A DNA stretch of 64,000 bases from positions 386,466 through 450,465 of the forward strand of contig NZ_FNIE01000001.1 of NCBI RefSeq assembly GCF_900103985.1, given 5' to 3'. The notes below the pieces were generated by a model, which was not told the origin of the DNA, did not search any database, and saw only the letters and a list, made by a program, of their open reading frames with translations. Position numbers and translations under genes: made by a program. The stretch's first letter is position 1, and each line of letters begins with the position of its first letter. This document shows positions 46,077-60,332 of this stretch, piece by piece. The stretch comes from Actinacidiphila guanduensis (GTDB lineage: Bacteria > Actinomycetota > Actinomycetes > Streptomycetales > Streptomycetaceae).

Positions 46077-47420
46077 GTGCGAAAAACGCCAGGCCGTGTT
46101 CCGGAAGCAGCGCCGTCCGCGCGGGAGGCGCGGCCCCGGGCGATCGGACCGTACTCCGTCCGGGTGCGCCGTGCCGCGCTCGTCACCGGCGTGCTGATGG
46201 CCGCGGCGGCGTGCGGGGGCGGCGGAGGCGGCTCCTCCGCGACGCCCACGCCCACCACCCCGGCGACCACCCCTGCCACCACGCCGCCGGCCACCTCCCC
46301 CACCGCCTCGCCGACCCGCCCGGTGCCGCCGCCGTCACCGACGACCACCAGGCCCACGACCGCGCAGCCGGCCTCCTGCGTGGACCGGACGTACGCGGCG
46401 ATGACGCCGGCCCAGCGGGTGGGGCAGCTGTTCATGACGGCGGTGAGCAGCACCGGGATGACGTCCGCGGAGGCGTCGGCGCTCTCCCGGGGCCGGGTCG
46501 GCTCGGTGTTCCTCAAGGGGCACACCACCGCGGGCACGGCGGCGGTGAAGGCGATCACCGACAAGGTGCGGGCGCTGGCCACCCGCGTGCCCGGCTCCTC
46601 GCTGGGGTTGCTGATCTCCACCGACCAGGAGGGCGGCCAGGTCCAGGTGCTCAACGGGCCCGGCTTCTCGTCGATCCCTGCCGCCACCACGCAGGGCACC
46701 TGGTCGACCGCGGTGCTGCAGCGCAACGCCGCCACCTGGGCGAGCCAGTTGCGCGCGGCCGGGGTGAACATGAACCTGGCGCCGGTGGCCGACACCGTGC
46801 CGCCCGACCTGGTCTCGGTCAACGCGCCCATCGGGCAGCTGGACCGCGAGTACGGCACCAGCCCGGGGCCGGTCGCGACGCACAGCACGGCCTTCCTGCG
46901 CGGGATGCGGCAGTCGGGTGTGGTGGCCACCGCCAAGCACTTCCCCGGCCTGGGCCGGGTGCGCGGCAACACCGACTTCAGCGCGGGCGTCACCGACGAC
47001 ACCACCACCCGCACCGACCCCTTCCTTCAGCCCTTCCGCAGCGCGGTTCAGGCCGGGGTGCCCTTCGTGATGGTCTCCTCGGCGATCTACACCCGGATCG
47101 ACCCCGCCCACCAGGCGGCCTTCTCCCCCGCCGTGATCGGGCTGCTGCGCGGGTCGCTGGGCTTCAACGGCGTGGTGATCTCCGACGACCTCGGGCAGGC
47201 CGTCGCGGTCGCCGACCACACCCCGGCGCAGCGCGCGGTCGACTTCATCGCGGCGGGCGGGAATGTGGTGCTGACCGTCATCCCCTCCGACATCGCCCCC
47301 ATGACCTCCGCGGTGCTCTCCCGCATGTCGGCCAGCGCGTCCTTCCGCAACGCGGTGAGCGACAGCGTGCACCGGGTGCTGACGGCCAAGAGCAACGCGG
47401 GTGTACTGACCTGCGGTTAG
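46077..47420 (+). CDS. GH3-family lipoprotein, beta-N-acetylhexosaminidase-like
   Basis: A 447-residue secreted glycosidase. The N-terminus has a hydrophobic segment ending in MAAAAC, a lipobox-like site, then Gly and a Thr/Pro-rich stalk (residues 45-95). The catalytic domain has the NagZ-type KHFPGLG motif and the nucleophile Asp in VVISDDLGQAV. It probably acts on cell-wall or chitin-derived GlcNAc glycosides outside the cell. GTG 46077 has GAGG upstream; a later in-frame GTG is possible. Confidence 0.85.
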   Translation: MRKTPGRVPEAAPSAREARPRAIGPYSVRVRRAALVTGVLMAAAACGGGGGGSSATPTPTTPATTPATTPPATSPTASPTRPVPPPSPTTTRPTTAQPASCVDRTYAAMTPAQRVGQLFMTAVSSTGMTSAEASALSRGRVGSVFLKGHTTAGTAAVKAITDKVRALATRVPGSSLGLLISTDQEGGQVQVLNGPGFSSIPAATTQGTWSTAVLQRNAATWASQLRAAGVNMNLAPVADTVPPDLVSVNAPIGQLDREYGTSPGPVATHSTAFLRGMRQSGVVATAKHFPGLGRVRGNTDFSAGVTDDTTTRTDPFLQPFRSAVQAGVPFVMVSSAIYTRIDPAHQAAFSPAVIGLLRGSLGFNGVVISDDLGQAVAVADHTPAQRAVDFIAAGGNVVLTVIPSDIAPMTSAVLSRMSASASFRNAVSDSVHRVLTAKSNAGVLTCG

Positions 47421-47488
47421 GACCCGTCCGCCACGTCCCACCCGGCCCGGTGGAGTGGTGGACGTCACGATCACGAACGTCGGCCGGG

Positions 47489-48856
47489 TCACACCAGTCG
47501 TTTTGCAGACCCGGTCGACTCCGCCGCGTCGCTGGGCGCGGCACCGGCCGGACCGCGCGGCCCGTCGCCGGTCGTGCTTCCTCCCGCGGCGCCCCCCGGC
47601 TCCACGGGATCGCTCAGCGACACCCGGAGCCGCGCTCCCTCGAATCGCACCCGCAACTGCCGGTACCGCACGACGTAGCAGGCCCCGACGCCCAGTGCGG
47701 CGACGCCCGAGGCAGCGCCGACCGCGACGGCCCAGCGCGGACCGTACGCGTCGCCGACCATGCCGATCACAGGCGCGCCGATCGGTATGCCGCCGAGGCC
47801 GACCGCGAGCATGATCGCGACCACCCGGCCGCGCATCGCCGGGTCGGTCGACAGCTGGACCAGGCTGAACGTCGAGGTCGTGAAGGTCGGCGTGGCGACA
47901 CCGACGATCACGAGGGCGAGCGCGAAGAGCAGGTACGTCGGCGCCAGCGCGCCGGCGCCGAGCCCGGCCGCGAAGATTGCCGTCGCCGCGAGGACCAGCG
48001 TGATCCTCGGGTTCTCGCGGCGCGCGGCGAGCAGCGCGCCGCACACCGAACCGACCGCCATGAACGAGCTGAGCAGGCCGTACGCACCGGCGCCGCGGTG
48101 GAAGACCGAGACCGACATCGTCGGGATGAAGATCTGGAAGTTGGCCCCGAACGTCCCGACCAGGAAGAACATCAGAAGCATCGTCTTGAGGTCCGGCCGC
48201 CGCAGCACGTAGCGGAAGCCGGCCGCGAGGTCACCCGCCGTCCTCGGCCGCCGGGCGGACAGGTGCAGTTCGGCGACCCGGATGAGGAACAGCGAGCCGA
48301 GGACGGCGACGTACGACGCGGCGTTGATGACGAACACCCAGCCGGTACCGACGACGGCGATGAGGACGCCGGCGACGGCCGGCCCGATCGTCCGCGCGGC
48401 GTTGAACGACGTCGTGTTCAGCGCAAGGGCGTTGGACAGGTTCGGGCCCTCGACCAGTTCGGCGACGAACGTCTGGCGGGCGGGCGAGTCGAAGGCGGCG
48501 GCGGAGCCGAAGAGGAACGCGAAGACGTAGACCTGCCAGAGCCGTACCGCTCCGGTGACGGTGAGCAGGCCGAGCACGAGCGAGAAGGTGGCCATCGCGC
48601 TCTGGCTCGCCATGAGCAGCCGGCGCCGGTTCAGCCGGTCCGCGGCGAGGCCGGTAACCGGCAGCAGCAGCACCTGCGGCGCGAACTGGAAAGCGAGGAC
48701 GATGCCGACGGCGGTGGCGTTGTGGCGGGTGAGCTGGGTCAGGACGATCCAGTCCTGCGCGGTTCGCTGCATCCACGTCCCGACGTTGGAGACGATGGCC
48801 CCGGACGCCCAGATGCGGTAGTTGCGGACCGCGAGCGAGCGGAACATTCCGCTCAC
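47489..48856 (-). CDS. MFS efflux transporter (MFS_3/EntS-like)
   Basis: A 455-residue 12-helix transporter: LAVRNYRIWASGAIVSNVGTWMQRTAQDWIVLTQLT at the start and GLAADRLNRRRLL in loop 2-3 are typical of the enterobactin exporter/macrolide efflux group. Its ATG overlaps the MarR stop codon by 4 bases, so the two form an operon with the regulator first. Ends in a hydrophilic Gly/Ala-rich tail. Confidence 0.9.
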   Translation of the reverse strand: MSGMFRSLAVRNYRIWASGAIVSNVGTWMQRTAQDWIVLTQLTRHNATAVGIVLAFQFAPQVLLLPVTGLAADRLNRRRLLMASQSAMATFSLVLGLLTVTGAVRLWQVYVFAFLFGSAAAFDSPARQTFVAELVEGPNLSNALALNTTSFNAARTIGPAVAGVLIAVVGTGWVFVINAASYVAVLGSLFLIRVAELHLSARRPRTAGDLAAGFRYVLRRPDLKTMLLMFFLVGTFGANFQIFIPTMSVSVFHRGAGAYGLLSSFMAVGSVCGALLAARRENPRITLVLAATAIFAAGLGAGALAPTYLLFALALVIVGVATPTFTTSTFSLVQLSTDPAMRGRVVAIMLAVGLGGIPIGAPVIGMVGDAYGPRWAVAVGAASGVAALGVGACYVVRYRQLRVRFEGARLRVSLSDPVEPGGAAGGSTTGDGPRGPAGAAPSDAAESTGSAKRLV

Positions 48857-49308
48857 GAGTCGGCCATCTCGTTGAACAGGCGCGCCGCCTCGATCAGCGA
48901 CTGCCGCTCGGCATCGGTCAGTTGCTCAAGGCGCGCGTTCAGCCAAACGTGCTTCACGCGGCGGCCCTCGGCCACCAGCTCGGCGCCGCGCTCGGTGGCG
49001 GTGACCAGCACCTTGCGCCCGTCGCTGGGATCGGGACGACGGGTGACCAGGTCGATCGCCTGGAGCGCGTTGACGGTCTGGTTCATTGCCGGCGGCGTGA
49101 CGCGCTCCCGGTCGCTGAGCGCCCGCAGTGTCTGCGAGCCGTGCTTCACCAGGTGCGTGAGCACGGACAGCTGGGTGCCGCCGAGCTGGCTGGCCGGCAT
49201 CTCGGACCGCACCCGGCGGTAGATTCGCGCGACGGCGCGCTGCAGTTCGGTGGCGAGGTCGGTCGTGGCCTGGTCCGCCGGTGTGGACCCGGATGTGGTG
49301 TCGGGCAT
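48853..49308 (-). CDS. MarR-family transcriptional regulator
   Basis: A 151-residue winged-helix repressor (LGGTQLSVLTHLVKHGSQTLRALSDRERVTPPAMNQTVNALQAIDLVTRRPDPSDGRKVLVTATERG). It leads the operon with the MFS gene and probably represses it until a toxic ligand binds. There is no ribosome site before the ATG at 49308, only an AT-rich dyad, so the message may be leaderless. Confidence 0.9.
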   Translation of the reverse strand: MPDTTSGSTPADQATTDLATELQRAVARIYRRVRSEMPASQLGGTQLSVLTHLVKHGSQTLRALSDRERVTPPAMNQTVNALQAIDLVTRRPDPSDGRKVLVTATERGAELVAEGRRVKHVWLNARLEQLTDAERQSLIEAARLFNEMADS

Positions 49309-49323
49309 AGTAATTAAGTTACT
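49309..49323. promoter_or_regulatory. AT-rich MarR operator/promoter candidate
   Basis: AGTAATTAAGTTACT, an imperfect palindrome (13 of 15 positions), abuts the MarR start codon; a TTAAG/CTTAA pair at 49314-49339 widens the AT-rich island, the most AT-rich spot nearby. Confidence 0.5.
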
Positions 49324-49507
49324 TCATTAAGCCGCTTAACGACAAGCCGGCCGACAGTCGGCATTCGGCATCGCCGCTGCGGCAGCCTGACCGCACCTAC
49401 TGATCGGTGACCGAGCGTCGTCCTTCCGGGAAGGATCGGCTGCGCGAACGAGCAGTTCAGCGGCTGATCCCACGCAGATCCCCCAAGGTCCCGATAGAGC
49501 TGGGGAG

Positions 49508-50668
49508 GTGAGTGAGATCGAGTCCTTTCCGGTGAACATTCCCGAACACGAACTGAAGGATCTGCGGGAGCGCTTGGGCCGCGTCCGGCTTCCTGAAGCG
49601 GAAACGGTCCAGGACGGTACGCAAGGCATCGGCCTGGACCGCCTGCGGAACCTGCTGGACGCTTGGAGAGCGCACGACTGGAGGTCCTTGGAAGGACGGT
49701 GGAACGCAATACCGCACTACCGCACCTGCCTGGACGGCCTGAACATCGCGTTCTGGCACGTGCGCTCACCCGAGGCGGACGCCTTCCCCTTGGTGCTGAC
49801 GCACGGCTGGCCCGGCTCGGTGCTGGAGTTCGAGAGCGTCATCGGGCCGCTGACCGACCCGGTCGCGCACGGCGGCGCCGCCGCGGACGCCTTCGACGTG
49901 GTCATCCCGGCCTTGCCGGGCTTCGGCTTCAGCGAGCGCCCCCGTGAACCCGGCTGGAACCCCGGCCGCACCGCACGGGCCTGGGCAGACCTGATGACCA
50001 GGCTCGGGTACGAGCGCTTCGGGGCGCACGGCGGCGACTGGGGTGCGCCCGTCAGCATCGGCCTGGCCCGCCTGGAGCCCGAGCGGGTCGCCGCCTTGCA
50101 TCTGACGATGCCGTTCGCGTCCCCCTTGCCCGAGGACCTGGCGGCGGCCAGTGACGCAGAAAAAGCCATGATCGCCAAGCGTGACGCATTCATGAGGACC
50201 GGTCCCACCCACGCGATAGTCCAGAGTGTGCTCCCGCAGACGTTGGGCTACTCCCTGCTCGACTCTCCGGCTGGGCTCGCTGCGTGGCTGGGCCAGGCGC
50301 TGGCAGATTTCTCGGACACGCGGCCCGAGGCGGGCGGCGGTGTCAGCGTGGCACAGCAGGTGGACAACATCGCCCTGTACTGGTTCACCGGGACCGGAGC
50401 CTCGGCCGCACGCTGGTACTGGGAGGCGGTGCGGGCGACGCCGCGCAGCGCACAGGCCCAGAACGAGGAGACGGTGACCGTACCCACCGCCTTCACGCTG
50501 TTTCCCGGCGAGCCGTACCCGACCGCCCGGCGCTGGGCGGAACACCGCTACCAAAACATCATCAGCTGGAACGAGATGGAGTACGGCGGGCACTACGCGG
50601 GCTGGGAAAAGCCCGGCCTGCTGGTCAGTGAGCTCAGGGACGCCTTCCGCCAGGCCCGCAAGCGTTAG
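49508..50668 (+). CDS. Epoxide hydrolase (EHN-domain alpha/beta hydrolase)
   Basis: A 386-residue enzyme. The N-terminal EHN domain (FPVNIPEHELKDLRERLGRVRLPE) precedes the hydrolase core with the HGWPGS oxyanion motif, the nucleophile Asp in GAHGGDWGAPVS, and GYSLLDSPAGLAAWLG of the cap region; the His is in YGGHYAGWEKP. It opens epoxides to diols. GTG 49508 has GGGGAGG upstream. Confidence 0.9.
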   Translation: MSEIESFPVNIPEHELKDLRERLGRVRLPEAETVQDGTQGIGLDRLRNLLDAWRAHDWRSLEGRWNAIPHYRTCLDGLNIAFWHVRSPEADAFPLVLTHGWPGSVLEFESVIGPLTDPVAHGGAAADAFDVVIPALPGFGFSERPREPGWNPGRTARAWADLMTRLGYERFGAHGGDWGAPVSIGLARLEPERVAALHLTMPFASPLPEDLAAASDAEKAMIAKRDAFMRTGPTHAIVQSVLPQTLGYSLLDSPAGLAAWLGQALADFSDTRPEAGGGVSVAQQVDNIALYWFTGTGASAARWYWEAVRATPRSAQAQNEETVTVPTAFTLFPGEPYPTARRWAEHRYQNIISWNEMEYGGHYAGWEKPGLLVSELRDAFRQARKR

Positions 50669-50975
50669 TCGGTCAGGGTGCACGACGGTGGGGCACGAGG
50701 GCCTTTCGGTCGGCGCCGTCGGGCCCTGCCCCCTGATCGTGCACCACGCAGGCCTTCCGCCACGGCACCAGGGCCGCCGACACCGCCGCATCAGACCTGC
50801 AACCGGGCCAGAGCTTCAGCCATCACCTGCGCGAGGCGCTTCGACCCGTACCGCCGTCCTGGCGTGTCGGGGAAACGGCCGGCCGCGGAGCGGAGGTGCC
50901 GGCGGCCGTGGCGCTGCCGCGCCACGGTGGTCCCCGCAGACCGCGCGGTTGTGGAGGCCGGCCGGCGCGGCTCGC
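50669..50975. other. Intergenic region, no supported gene
   Basis: Both flanking genes end here (convergent). On the minus strand 50791-50870 reads like the end of a protein (RRYGSKRLAQVMAEALARLQV), possibly a decayed gene end, but no start or domain can be found. Confidence 0.35.
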
Positions 50976-52799
50976 TCAGCGCGGTGCGTCGAGCACGTTG
51001 CGGATGCGGGTGGCGACGTGCAGGTTGAGGCGGGTCTCGACGTCGCCGAGGTCGTGACCGGTGATCTCGCGGATGCGCTGGAGGCGGTAGCGGACGGTGC
51101 TGCGGTGGATGAGGAGCATCTCCGCGGTCGCGTCGTAGCTGCCGCCGCTCTCCAGGTAGCGCGAGAGCGTGGTCACCAGCTCGGTGTGGTGGCGGGCGTC
51201 GTACTCCAGGAGCAGTCCCAGCCATTCGGCGACGAAGCGGTCGGCTTCCCGTTCGCCTTCGCCGGAGCCCATCATGCGGCACAGGCCCAGCTCCTCGAAG
51301 CTGGTGCTGCCGTTCGGCTCCTGGGAACGGCGGCGGACGGTGAGCGCGCGGACCGCTTCGTCATAGGAGTGCGGGAGGTCGGTGAAGACATCGCAGCGGC
51401 CGCCGACCCCGATCGAGCCGGCTCCGGTGCCGAGTTCGTCCGAGACGGCCCGGTACAGCTCGTCCCAGGGGTCGCCCCGGTCCTCGTCGGGCGCCAGGAC
51501 GACGGTGGTCGCGCCGCGGGAGCCGACGAGCACGTCCCGGTGCAGCCGCCGGGCCGCCCGTGCCACCGCGTCGCCGAGTGCGGCCCGCTCGGGGCTTCCG
51601 GGCCACTGCAGTACGGCGGCCTTGTGCGGCCGGTGCAGGTCGTGGCCCAGGGCTGCCGCCTGGGTGAGGACGTCGTCGGTCGCCTCACCCGCGATCAGCC
51701 GGTTGACCAGGTCGCGGCGCAGATGGGGCTCCAGCTCGGCGAGTCTGCGTTCGTGGGAGAGCAGGGGGGCCAGCACCAGGGCAGCCTGTTCGAGCGCCGA
51801 GCTGTCCGCTCCCGTGGCCCGCCGGTGCGGATCGACCAGGGCGACCACGCCGAGCAGGTCTCCGGCCATCTGGACGGGGACGACCAGCCGGTCCCGGTCC
51901 CGGACGGCGCCGGGCCGGCGCCGCACGCTCCGGATCAGGGCGTCCTGGCGCTGGTTCTCCGCTTCCGGGGGCGGTCTGCCGCCGGGTCCTCCCCGTGGCG
52001 CGCTCCGGTCGGGGCCCGCCCGGGCGCGCAGGTTGCCGAACCGGTCCTCGGTACGGGCAGCGAATCCCGTGCTGTCGTGCAGGATCCGGAGGATTCCGGC
52101 CTCGCCCTCGCCTGCGGCGGCGGCCCGGGACAGCGCCTCGTGGAGAGCGAGCCGCGCGGTCAGGGCGGACACGGTCGTCGCGGGGCCGGCGGTGGGCGAT
52201 CCGCTCCCGGTTCCCAGCCGCTCCTCGCCGCCGGGCGGGCTCCCCCGGCCGACGCGGGCCGACTCTCCCCGGCCCCCCGTGAGGCGCGCGAGGGCGATCC
52301 CGGTCTGCTGGGCGAGCAGATCGGTCAAGGCCGTCTCCTCGGCAGAGGGTGAGGCCGGGGACCGGACGACGAGATAGCCCAGGCAGTGGTCCCGGTACCG
52401 CAGCGCGATGGCCTGCACCCGGAGCCCGCCGACTTCGTACAGGTGCCGGCTGTGGCCGTCCAGGGCGCCGATCCGGCGGTCGAGCCGGTCAGCGGCCGCC
52501 GCTTCGGCGGGGTCCGCCTCCGACGACTCGGATGCCGTCACGCTCCCCGGCCGGACGGCGGCGGAGGCAGCCGCCCGGGACGGTGGGCATCGCCGCGCCA
52601 GACCGTCGTGCACGGCGTAGGCCGCCTCTGCGGTGAACGGGCCGGTAGCGGCGATCGCCGCCATGGCACCCCACAGCACCTCGCGCTCGTCGTCGCCGTC
52701 GAGCATGACCGCCACCAGCCGCAGCAGTGTGTGCCGGGCGGCCCCCGGCTGGGGGAAGGGAGGGTGGGACGCGGCCGTCGGCAGGGGAACAGCGTCCAT
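50976..52799 (-). CDS. PucR/CdaR-type regulator with GAF-like domains
   Basis: A 607-residue regulator. The C-terminal PucR helix-turn-helix is clear ([56 protein letters not shown]). The N-terminal 300 residues hold one or two GAF-like sensor domains; a GGDEF-like CdaR middle domain lies at about 390-510. The ATG at 52799 has GAAGGGA upstream. It is divergent from the dnaK operon across 250 bp and is the most obvious local candidate to regulate it. Confidence 0.82.
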   Translation of the reverse strand: MDAVPLPTAASHPPFPQPGAARHTLLRLVAVMLDGDDEREVLWGAMAAIAATGPFTAEAAYAVHDGLARRCPPSRAAASAAVRPGSVTASESSEADPAEAAAADRLDRRIGALDGHSRHLYEVGGLRVQAIALRYRDHCLGYLVVRSPASPSAEETALTDLLAQQTGIALARLTGGRGESARVGRGSPPGGEERLGTGSGSPTAGPATTVSALTARLALHEALSRAAAAGEGEAGILRILHDSTGFAARTEDRFGNLRARAGPDRSAPRGGPGGRPPPEAENQRQDALIRSVRRRPGAVRDRDRLVVPVQMAGDLLGVVALVDPHRRATGADSSALEQAALVLAPLLSHERRLAELEPHLRRDLVNRLIAGEATDDVLTQAAALGHDLHRPHKAAVLQWPGSPERAALGDAVARAARRLHRDVLVGSRGATTVVLAPDEDRGDPWDELYRAVSDELGTGAGSIGVGGRCDVFTDLPHSYDEAVRALTVRRRSQEPNGSTSFEELGLCRMMGSGEGEREADRFVAEWLGLLLEYDARHHTELVTTLSRYLESGGSYDATAEMLLIHRSTVRYRLQRIREITGHDLGDVETRLNLHVATRIRNVLDAPR

Positions 52800-53049
52800 C
52801 GCGGGTCCCTTCGCGGCTCGACAGCGACTCCGGCTACTCAACGCTACGCCGCTCGGCCCGGGGCTTCACCCGAGAGCCGTGCCGTGCCCCCGTCCTGGCG
52901 GACGGGAAGGGCGGTGCGGATTGGTCCCGCGGGGGCGAGTGAGCACGCGTCGTGCCGCGGGAGGCTGGCGACAGGTGCGGCGCGGCTGCCTCCGACGCCC
53001 CGGCAGCGCGCCGATCGGCCGGTCCCGCGTCCCGACGGAGGGTTTTCCC

Positions 53050-54960
<1,911 letters not shown>

Positions 54961-54969
54961 GGCGGCGAC

Positions 54970-55533
54970 ATGTCGGATCAGGAGCAGACGGGTCCCGCCG
55001 AGGACGGCTCCCCGCCCGAGCCCGAGCAGGCGCCCGCGCACCGTGATCCGCCGTCGGCTCCCGCGTCCGGGCAGCAGGAGCGGCCGCCGGCTCCCGCCGT
55101 TCCCGAGGTGGAGGAGCTGGAGGACCGGTGGCGGCGCGCCCTCGCCGACCTCGACAACCTCCGCAAGCGCTACGCCCGTGAGCTTCCCCGGGAACGGGAG
55201 GCCGAGCGGTCCAGGGTGGCCGCGGCGTTCCTCCCGGTCGTCGACAACCTCGAACTGGCCCTCGCGCACGCGGGCGCCGATGATCCCGGCGCGATCGTCA
55301 GCGGGGTCCGGGCGGTACGCGACCAGGCCGTCGAGGTGCTGCGCAGCCTGGGATACCCCCGTCACGAGGAGACCGGTGTGCCCTTCGACCCCGAGCGGCA
55401 CGAGGTGGTGTCCGTGGTGGCGGAACCCGACACCGCTCCGGGCACCGTCGTGCGGGTGCTGCGGCCCGGCTACGGCGAACCCGGCCGCCAGTTGCGGCCG
55501 GCCGCGGTGGCGGTCAGCCGCAAGCAGGAGTGA
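54970..55533 (+). CDS. grpE: GrpE nucleotide exchange factor
   Basis: A 187-residue GrpE with a Pro/Glu-rich, disordered N-terminus (1-45), a coiled-coil helix (EELEDRWRRALADLDNLRKRYARELPRERE) and the C-terminal beta domain (GVPFDPERHEVVSVV, RPAAVAVSR). It exchanges ADP on DnaK. Starts 9 bases after dnaK and ends 7 bases before dnaJ. Confidence 0.93.
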   Translation: MSDQEQTGPAEDGSPPEPEQAPAHRDPPSAPASGQQERPPAPAVPEVEELEDRWRRALADLDNLRKRYARELPREREAERSRVAAAFLPVVDNLELALAHAGADDPGAIVSGVRAVRDQAVEVLRSLGYPRHEETGVPFDPERHEVVSVVAEPDTAPGTVVRVLRPGYGEPGRQLRPAAVAVSRKQE

Positions 55534-55540
55534 GGCCGCC

Positions 55541-56518
55541 ATGGCAGACGACTACTACGAGGTGCTGGGCATTCCCCGCACCGCCGACGCCGCCGAGATC
55601 CAGCAGGCGTTCCGCACGCTGGCCCGCCGCTACCACCCGGACGTCAACCGTGATCCGGCCGCCGAGGAACGCTTCAAGCAGATCAACGAGGCGTACAGCG
55701 TGCTGTCCGACCCCGGCACCCGGTCCCGCTACGACCGCTTCGGCCCGGACTTCCGGCAGATTCCGGAGGACTACGACGAGCGCGTCGCGGCCGGCCAGGG
55801 CGCCGGTGGCGGAGCCGGCACGTACCGCGGCAGTCCCTTCGGGGGCGCCCGGGGCGCCGGCCGGACCGGCGCCCCGACCTGGACGGAGACCGGCTTCGAC
55901 GGCTCGGGCGTGGACTTCGAGGATCTCTTCGGAGGCATGTTCGGCGGCCGGGCGGGCGGTGCCGGGCGGGGCGGCCCGGTTCCCGGCGCGGACCAGGAGG
56001 CCGAACTCACGCTCAGTGTGGAGGAGGCGTACCGCGGCGGCCGGCGGAAGATCACCCTCGGCGGGGACGGCGCGGAGCGCAGCTACGACGTCACCATCCC
56101 GCCCGGCGTCGTCGACGGGCAGCGCATCCGGCTCGCGGGAGAGGGCGGCCGGGGCCGCGGCCCGGGTTCCGCCGGGGACCTCTATCTGGTGGTCCGCATC
56201 GCGCCCCATCCGCGCTACCGCCTCGTCGGGCGCGACATCCACGTCGATCTGCCGGTGACGGCCTGGGAGGCCGCGCTGGGGGCGACGGTTCCCGTCACGG
56301 GTCCGGGCGGAGCGGTCAAGGTGCATGTGCCGCCCGGTACCTCCACCGGCCGCCGGCTGCGACTGCGCGGTGAGGGAATGCCGCACCCGAAAGGTTCCCC
56401 CGGGCACCTCTACGCCGAAATCCAGGTGATGGTGCCGCCCTCGCCCAGTCCGCGTGAGCGCGAGCTGTTCGAGGAACTGGCGGCCGTCTCCTCCTTCGAC
56501 CCGAGGAAGCAGACATGA
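55541..56518 (+). CDS. cbpA: DnaJ-family co-chaperone, CbpA type
   Basis: A 325-residue Hsp40. The J domain ([20 protein letters not shown]..., HPD at about residues 32-34) is followed by a Gly-rich region (75-145) and two C-terminal beta domains ([32 protein letters not shown]). The four-CxxCxG zinc domain of DnaJ is missing, which makes it CbpA-like and fits with the adjacent CbpM gene. Overlaps that gene by 4 bases. Confidence 0.93.
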   Translation: MADDYYEVLGIPRTADAAEIQQAFRTLARRYHPDVNRDPAAEERFKQINEAYSVLSDPGTRSRYDRFGPDFRQIPEDYDERVAAGQGAGGGAGTYRGSPFGGARGAGRTGAPTWTETGFDGSGVDFEDLFGGMFGGRAGGAGRGGPVPGADQEAELTLSVEEAYRGGRRKITLGGDGAERSYDVTIPPGVVDGQRIRLAGEGGRGRGPGSAGDLYLVVRIAPHPRYRLVGRDIHVDLPVTAWEAALGATVPVTGPGGAVKVHVPPGTSTGRRLRLRGEGMPHPKGSPGHLYAEIQVMVPPSPSPRERELFEELAAVSSFDPRKQT

Positions 56519-56894
56519 GAGCCGAACGCCGTTCCCCCACCGAAGGCACCGGACAGGCCGCCACGAGGGCCGCCTATCCCCTGGTGCGGATCCACCGGAC
56601 CGGTCCCAGCCCCTACCGGCTCCCCTTGGCCGAAGTGGCCGGCCGAAGCGGCCTGCCGCCCGAACTCGTGGGCCGCTTCGTCGCCCTCGGGCTGGTGGAC
56701 GCCGAGCGGGACGCCCGGGGTCGGCTGTGGTTCCGGCCGAGCGCCCCGGCCGCCCTCGCCCGGGTACAGCGGCTGCGGGACGGACTGTGTCTCAACTACG
56801 CGGCTGTCGGCGTCGTCCTGGACCTGCTCGACCGTATCGAACGTCTGGAGACCGCACTGCGGCGCGGCGAACGAGCCGCCAAGGAGCCGACCAC

Positions 56895-56904
<10 letters not shown>
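56515..56904 (+). CDS. cbpM: Chaperone modulator CbpM
   Basis: A 129-residue MerR-like helix-turn-helix protein ([33 protein letters not shown], then [40 protein letters not shown]). CbpM binds the J domain of CbpA and inhibits it. It occupies the position taken by HspR in the main dnaK operon of Streptomyces. Overlaps cbpA by 4 bases and clpB by 10. Confidence 0.85.
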
Positions 56905-59518
<2,614 letters not shown>

Positions 59519-59519
<1 letters not shown>

Positions 59520-60040
59520 TGAGCACTCCCCACGAAGGCCGCGCCGACCACGGCCACCACACCGATGGGGCCGAGGCGTCGGCACGGACGGTCACCTGCG
59601 CCACCTGCGGCCGGACCAACCGGGTACCCGCCGCCGCGCAGGGCAGCCCGCGGTGCGGGAACTGCCGGGCGCCGCTGCCCTGGATCGCCGAAGCGGGCGA
59701 CGCCGACTTCGGGCAGGTCGCCGAGCAGGCGAGCGTGCCCGTGCTGGTGGACCTCTGGGCCACCTGGTGCGGTCCCTGCCGCATGGTGAGCCCCGCCCTC
59801 GAAAAGGTCGCCGCGGATCTGGCCGGCCGGATCAAGCTCGTGAAGGTCGACATCGACAAGTCGCCGGGGCTGGCGCGGCGCTTCGACGTCCAAGCCGTAC
59901 CCACCCTGCTGGTTCTGGACCACGGCAGGCAGGTCGCCCGCCAGACCGGCGCCGCGCCCGCGAACGCGCTGCGCCGGTGGGTGGACGAGTCGCTGTCGGC
60001 GTCCCACGGATCAGCCGATCCCGCCTCAGGGAGGCCGTGA
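59519..60040 (+). CDS. Thioredoxin with N-terminal zinc finger (Trx2-like)
   Basis: A 173-residue thioredoxin. An N-terminal zinc motif with two CxxC pairs (CATCGRTNR ... CGNCRAPLP, as in TrxC/Trx2) precedes the thioredoxin fold with active site DLWATWCGPCRM and the cis-Pro AVPTLLVLD. The C-terminal tail is short and Ser/Gly-rich. TGATG overlap with clpB; GTG 59516 is an alternative start. Confidence 0.92.
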
Positions 60041-60303
60041 TGACCACCTTTTCCGACCCGCACCTGTCGATGGTCCGGCCCGTGACGCCCAGAACGCCGG
60101 AGGGGTGCGAGGACTGCCTGCGCATGGGGACTCCGTGGGTGCATCTGCGCCTGTGCCTGACCTGCGGCCACGTCGGCTGCTGCGACTCCTCCCCCATGCG
60201 CCATGCCCGCGCTCACGCGGCGGCCGACGGGCACCCGGTCGTGCGGTCGTTCGAGCCCGGTGAGGACTGGCGGTGGTGCTTCGTGCACGAGGCGATGGTC
60301 TGA
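60040..60303 (+). CDS. UBP-type zinc-finger protein
   Basis: An 87-residue protein that is one ZnF-UBP domain: CEDCLRMG, HLRLCLTCGHVGCCDSSPMRHARAHAAADGHPVVRSFEP and WRWCFVHE provide the Cys/His ligands. Such single-domain proteins occur in actinobacteria, beside redox and transport genes; with no ubiquitin tail to bind, they may recognise C-termini of other proteins. It shares the A of TGATG with the thioredoxin gene. Confidence 0.87.
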   Translation: MTTFSDPHLSMVRPVTPRTPEGCEDCLRMGTPWVHLRLCLTCGHVGCCDSSPMRHARAHAAADGHPVVRSFEPGEDWRWCFVHEAMV

Positions 60304-60332
60304 GCGTCTGTTTCCGAAGAGGGGAGCGAACC

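Noticed and set aside
50791..50870. Minus-strand sequence resembling a protein C-terminus
   Set aside because: No start, domain or homologous core could be found; too short to call a pseudogene.
52800..53049. HspR HAIR element before dnaK
   Set aside because: Only a single ACTCAA half-site is present; no inverted partner at the required distance.
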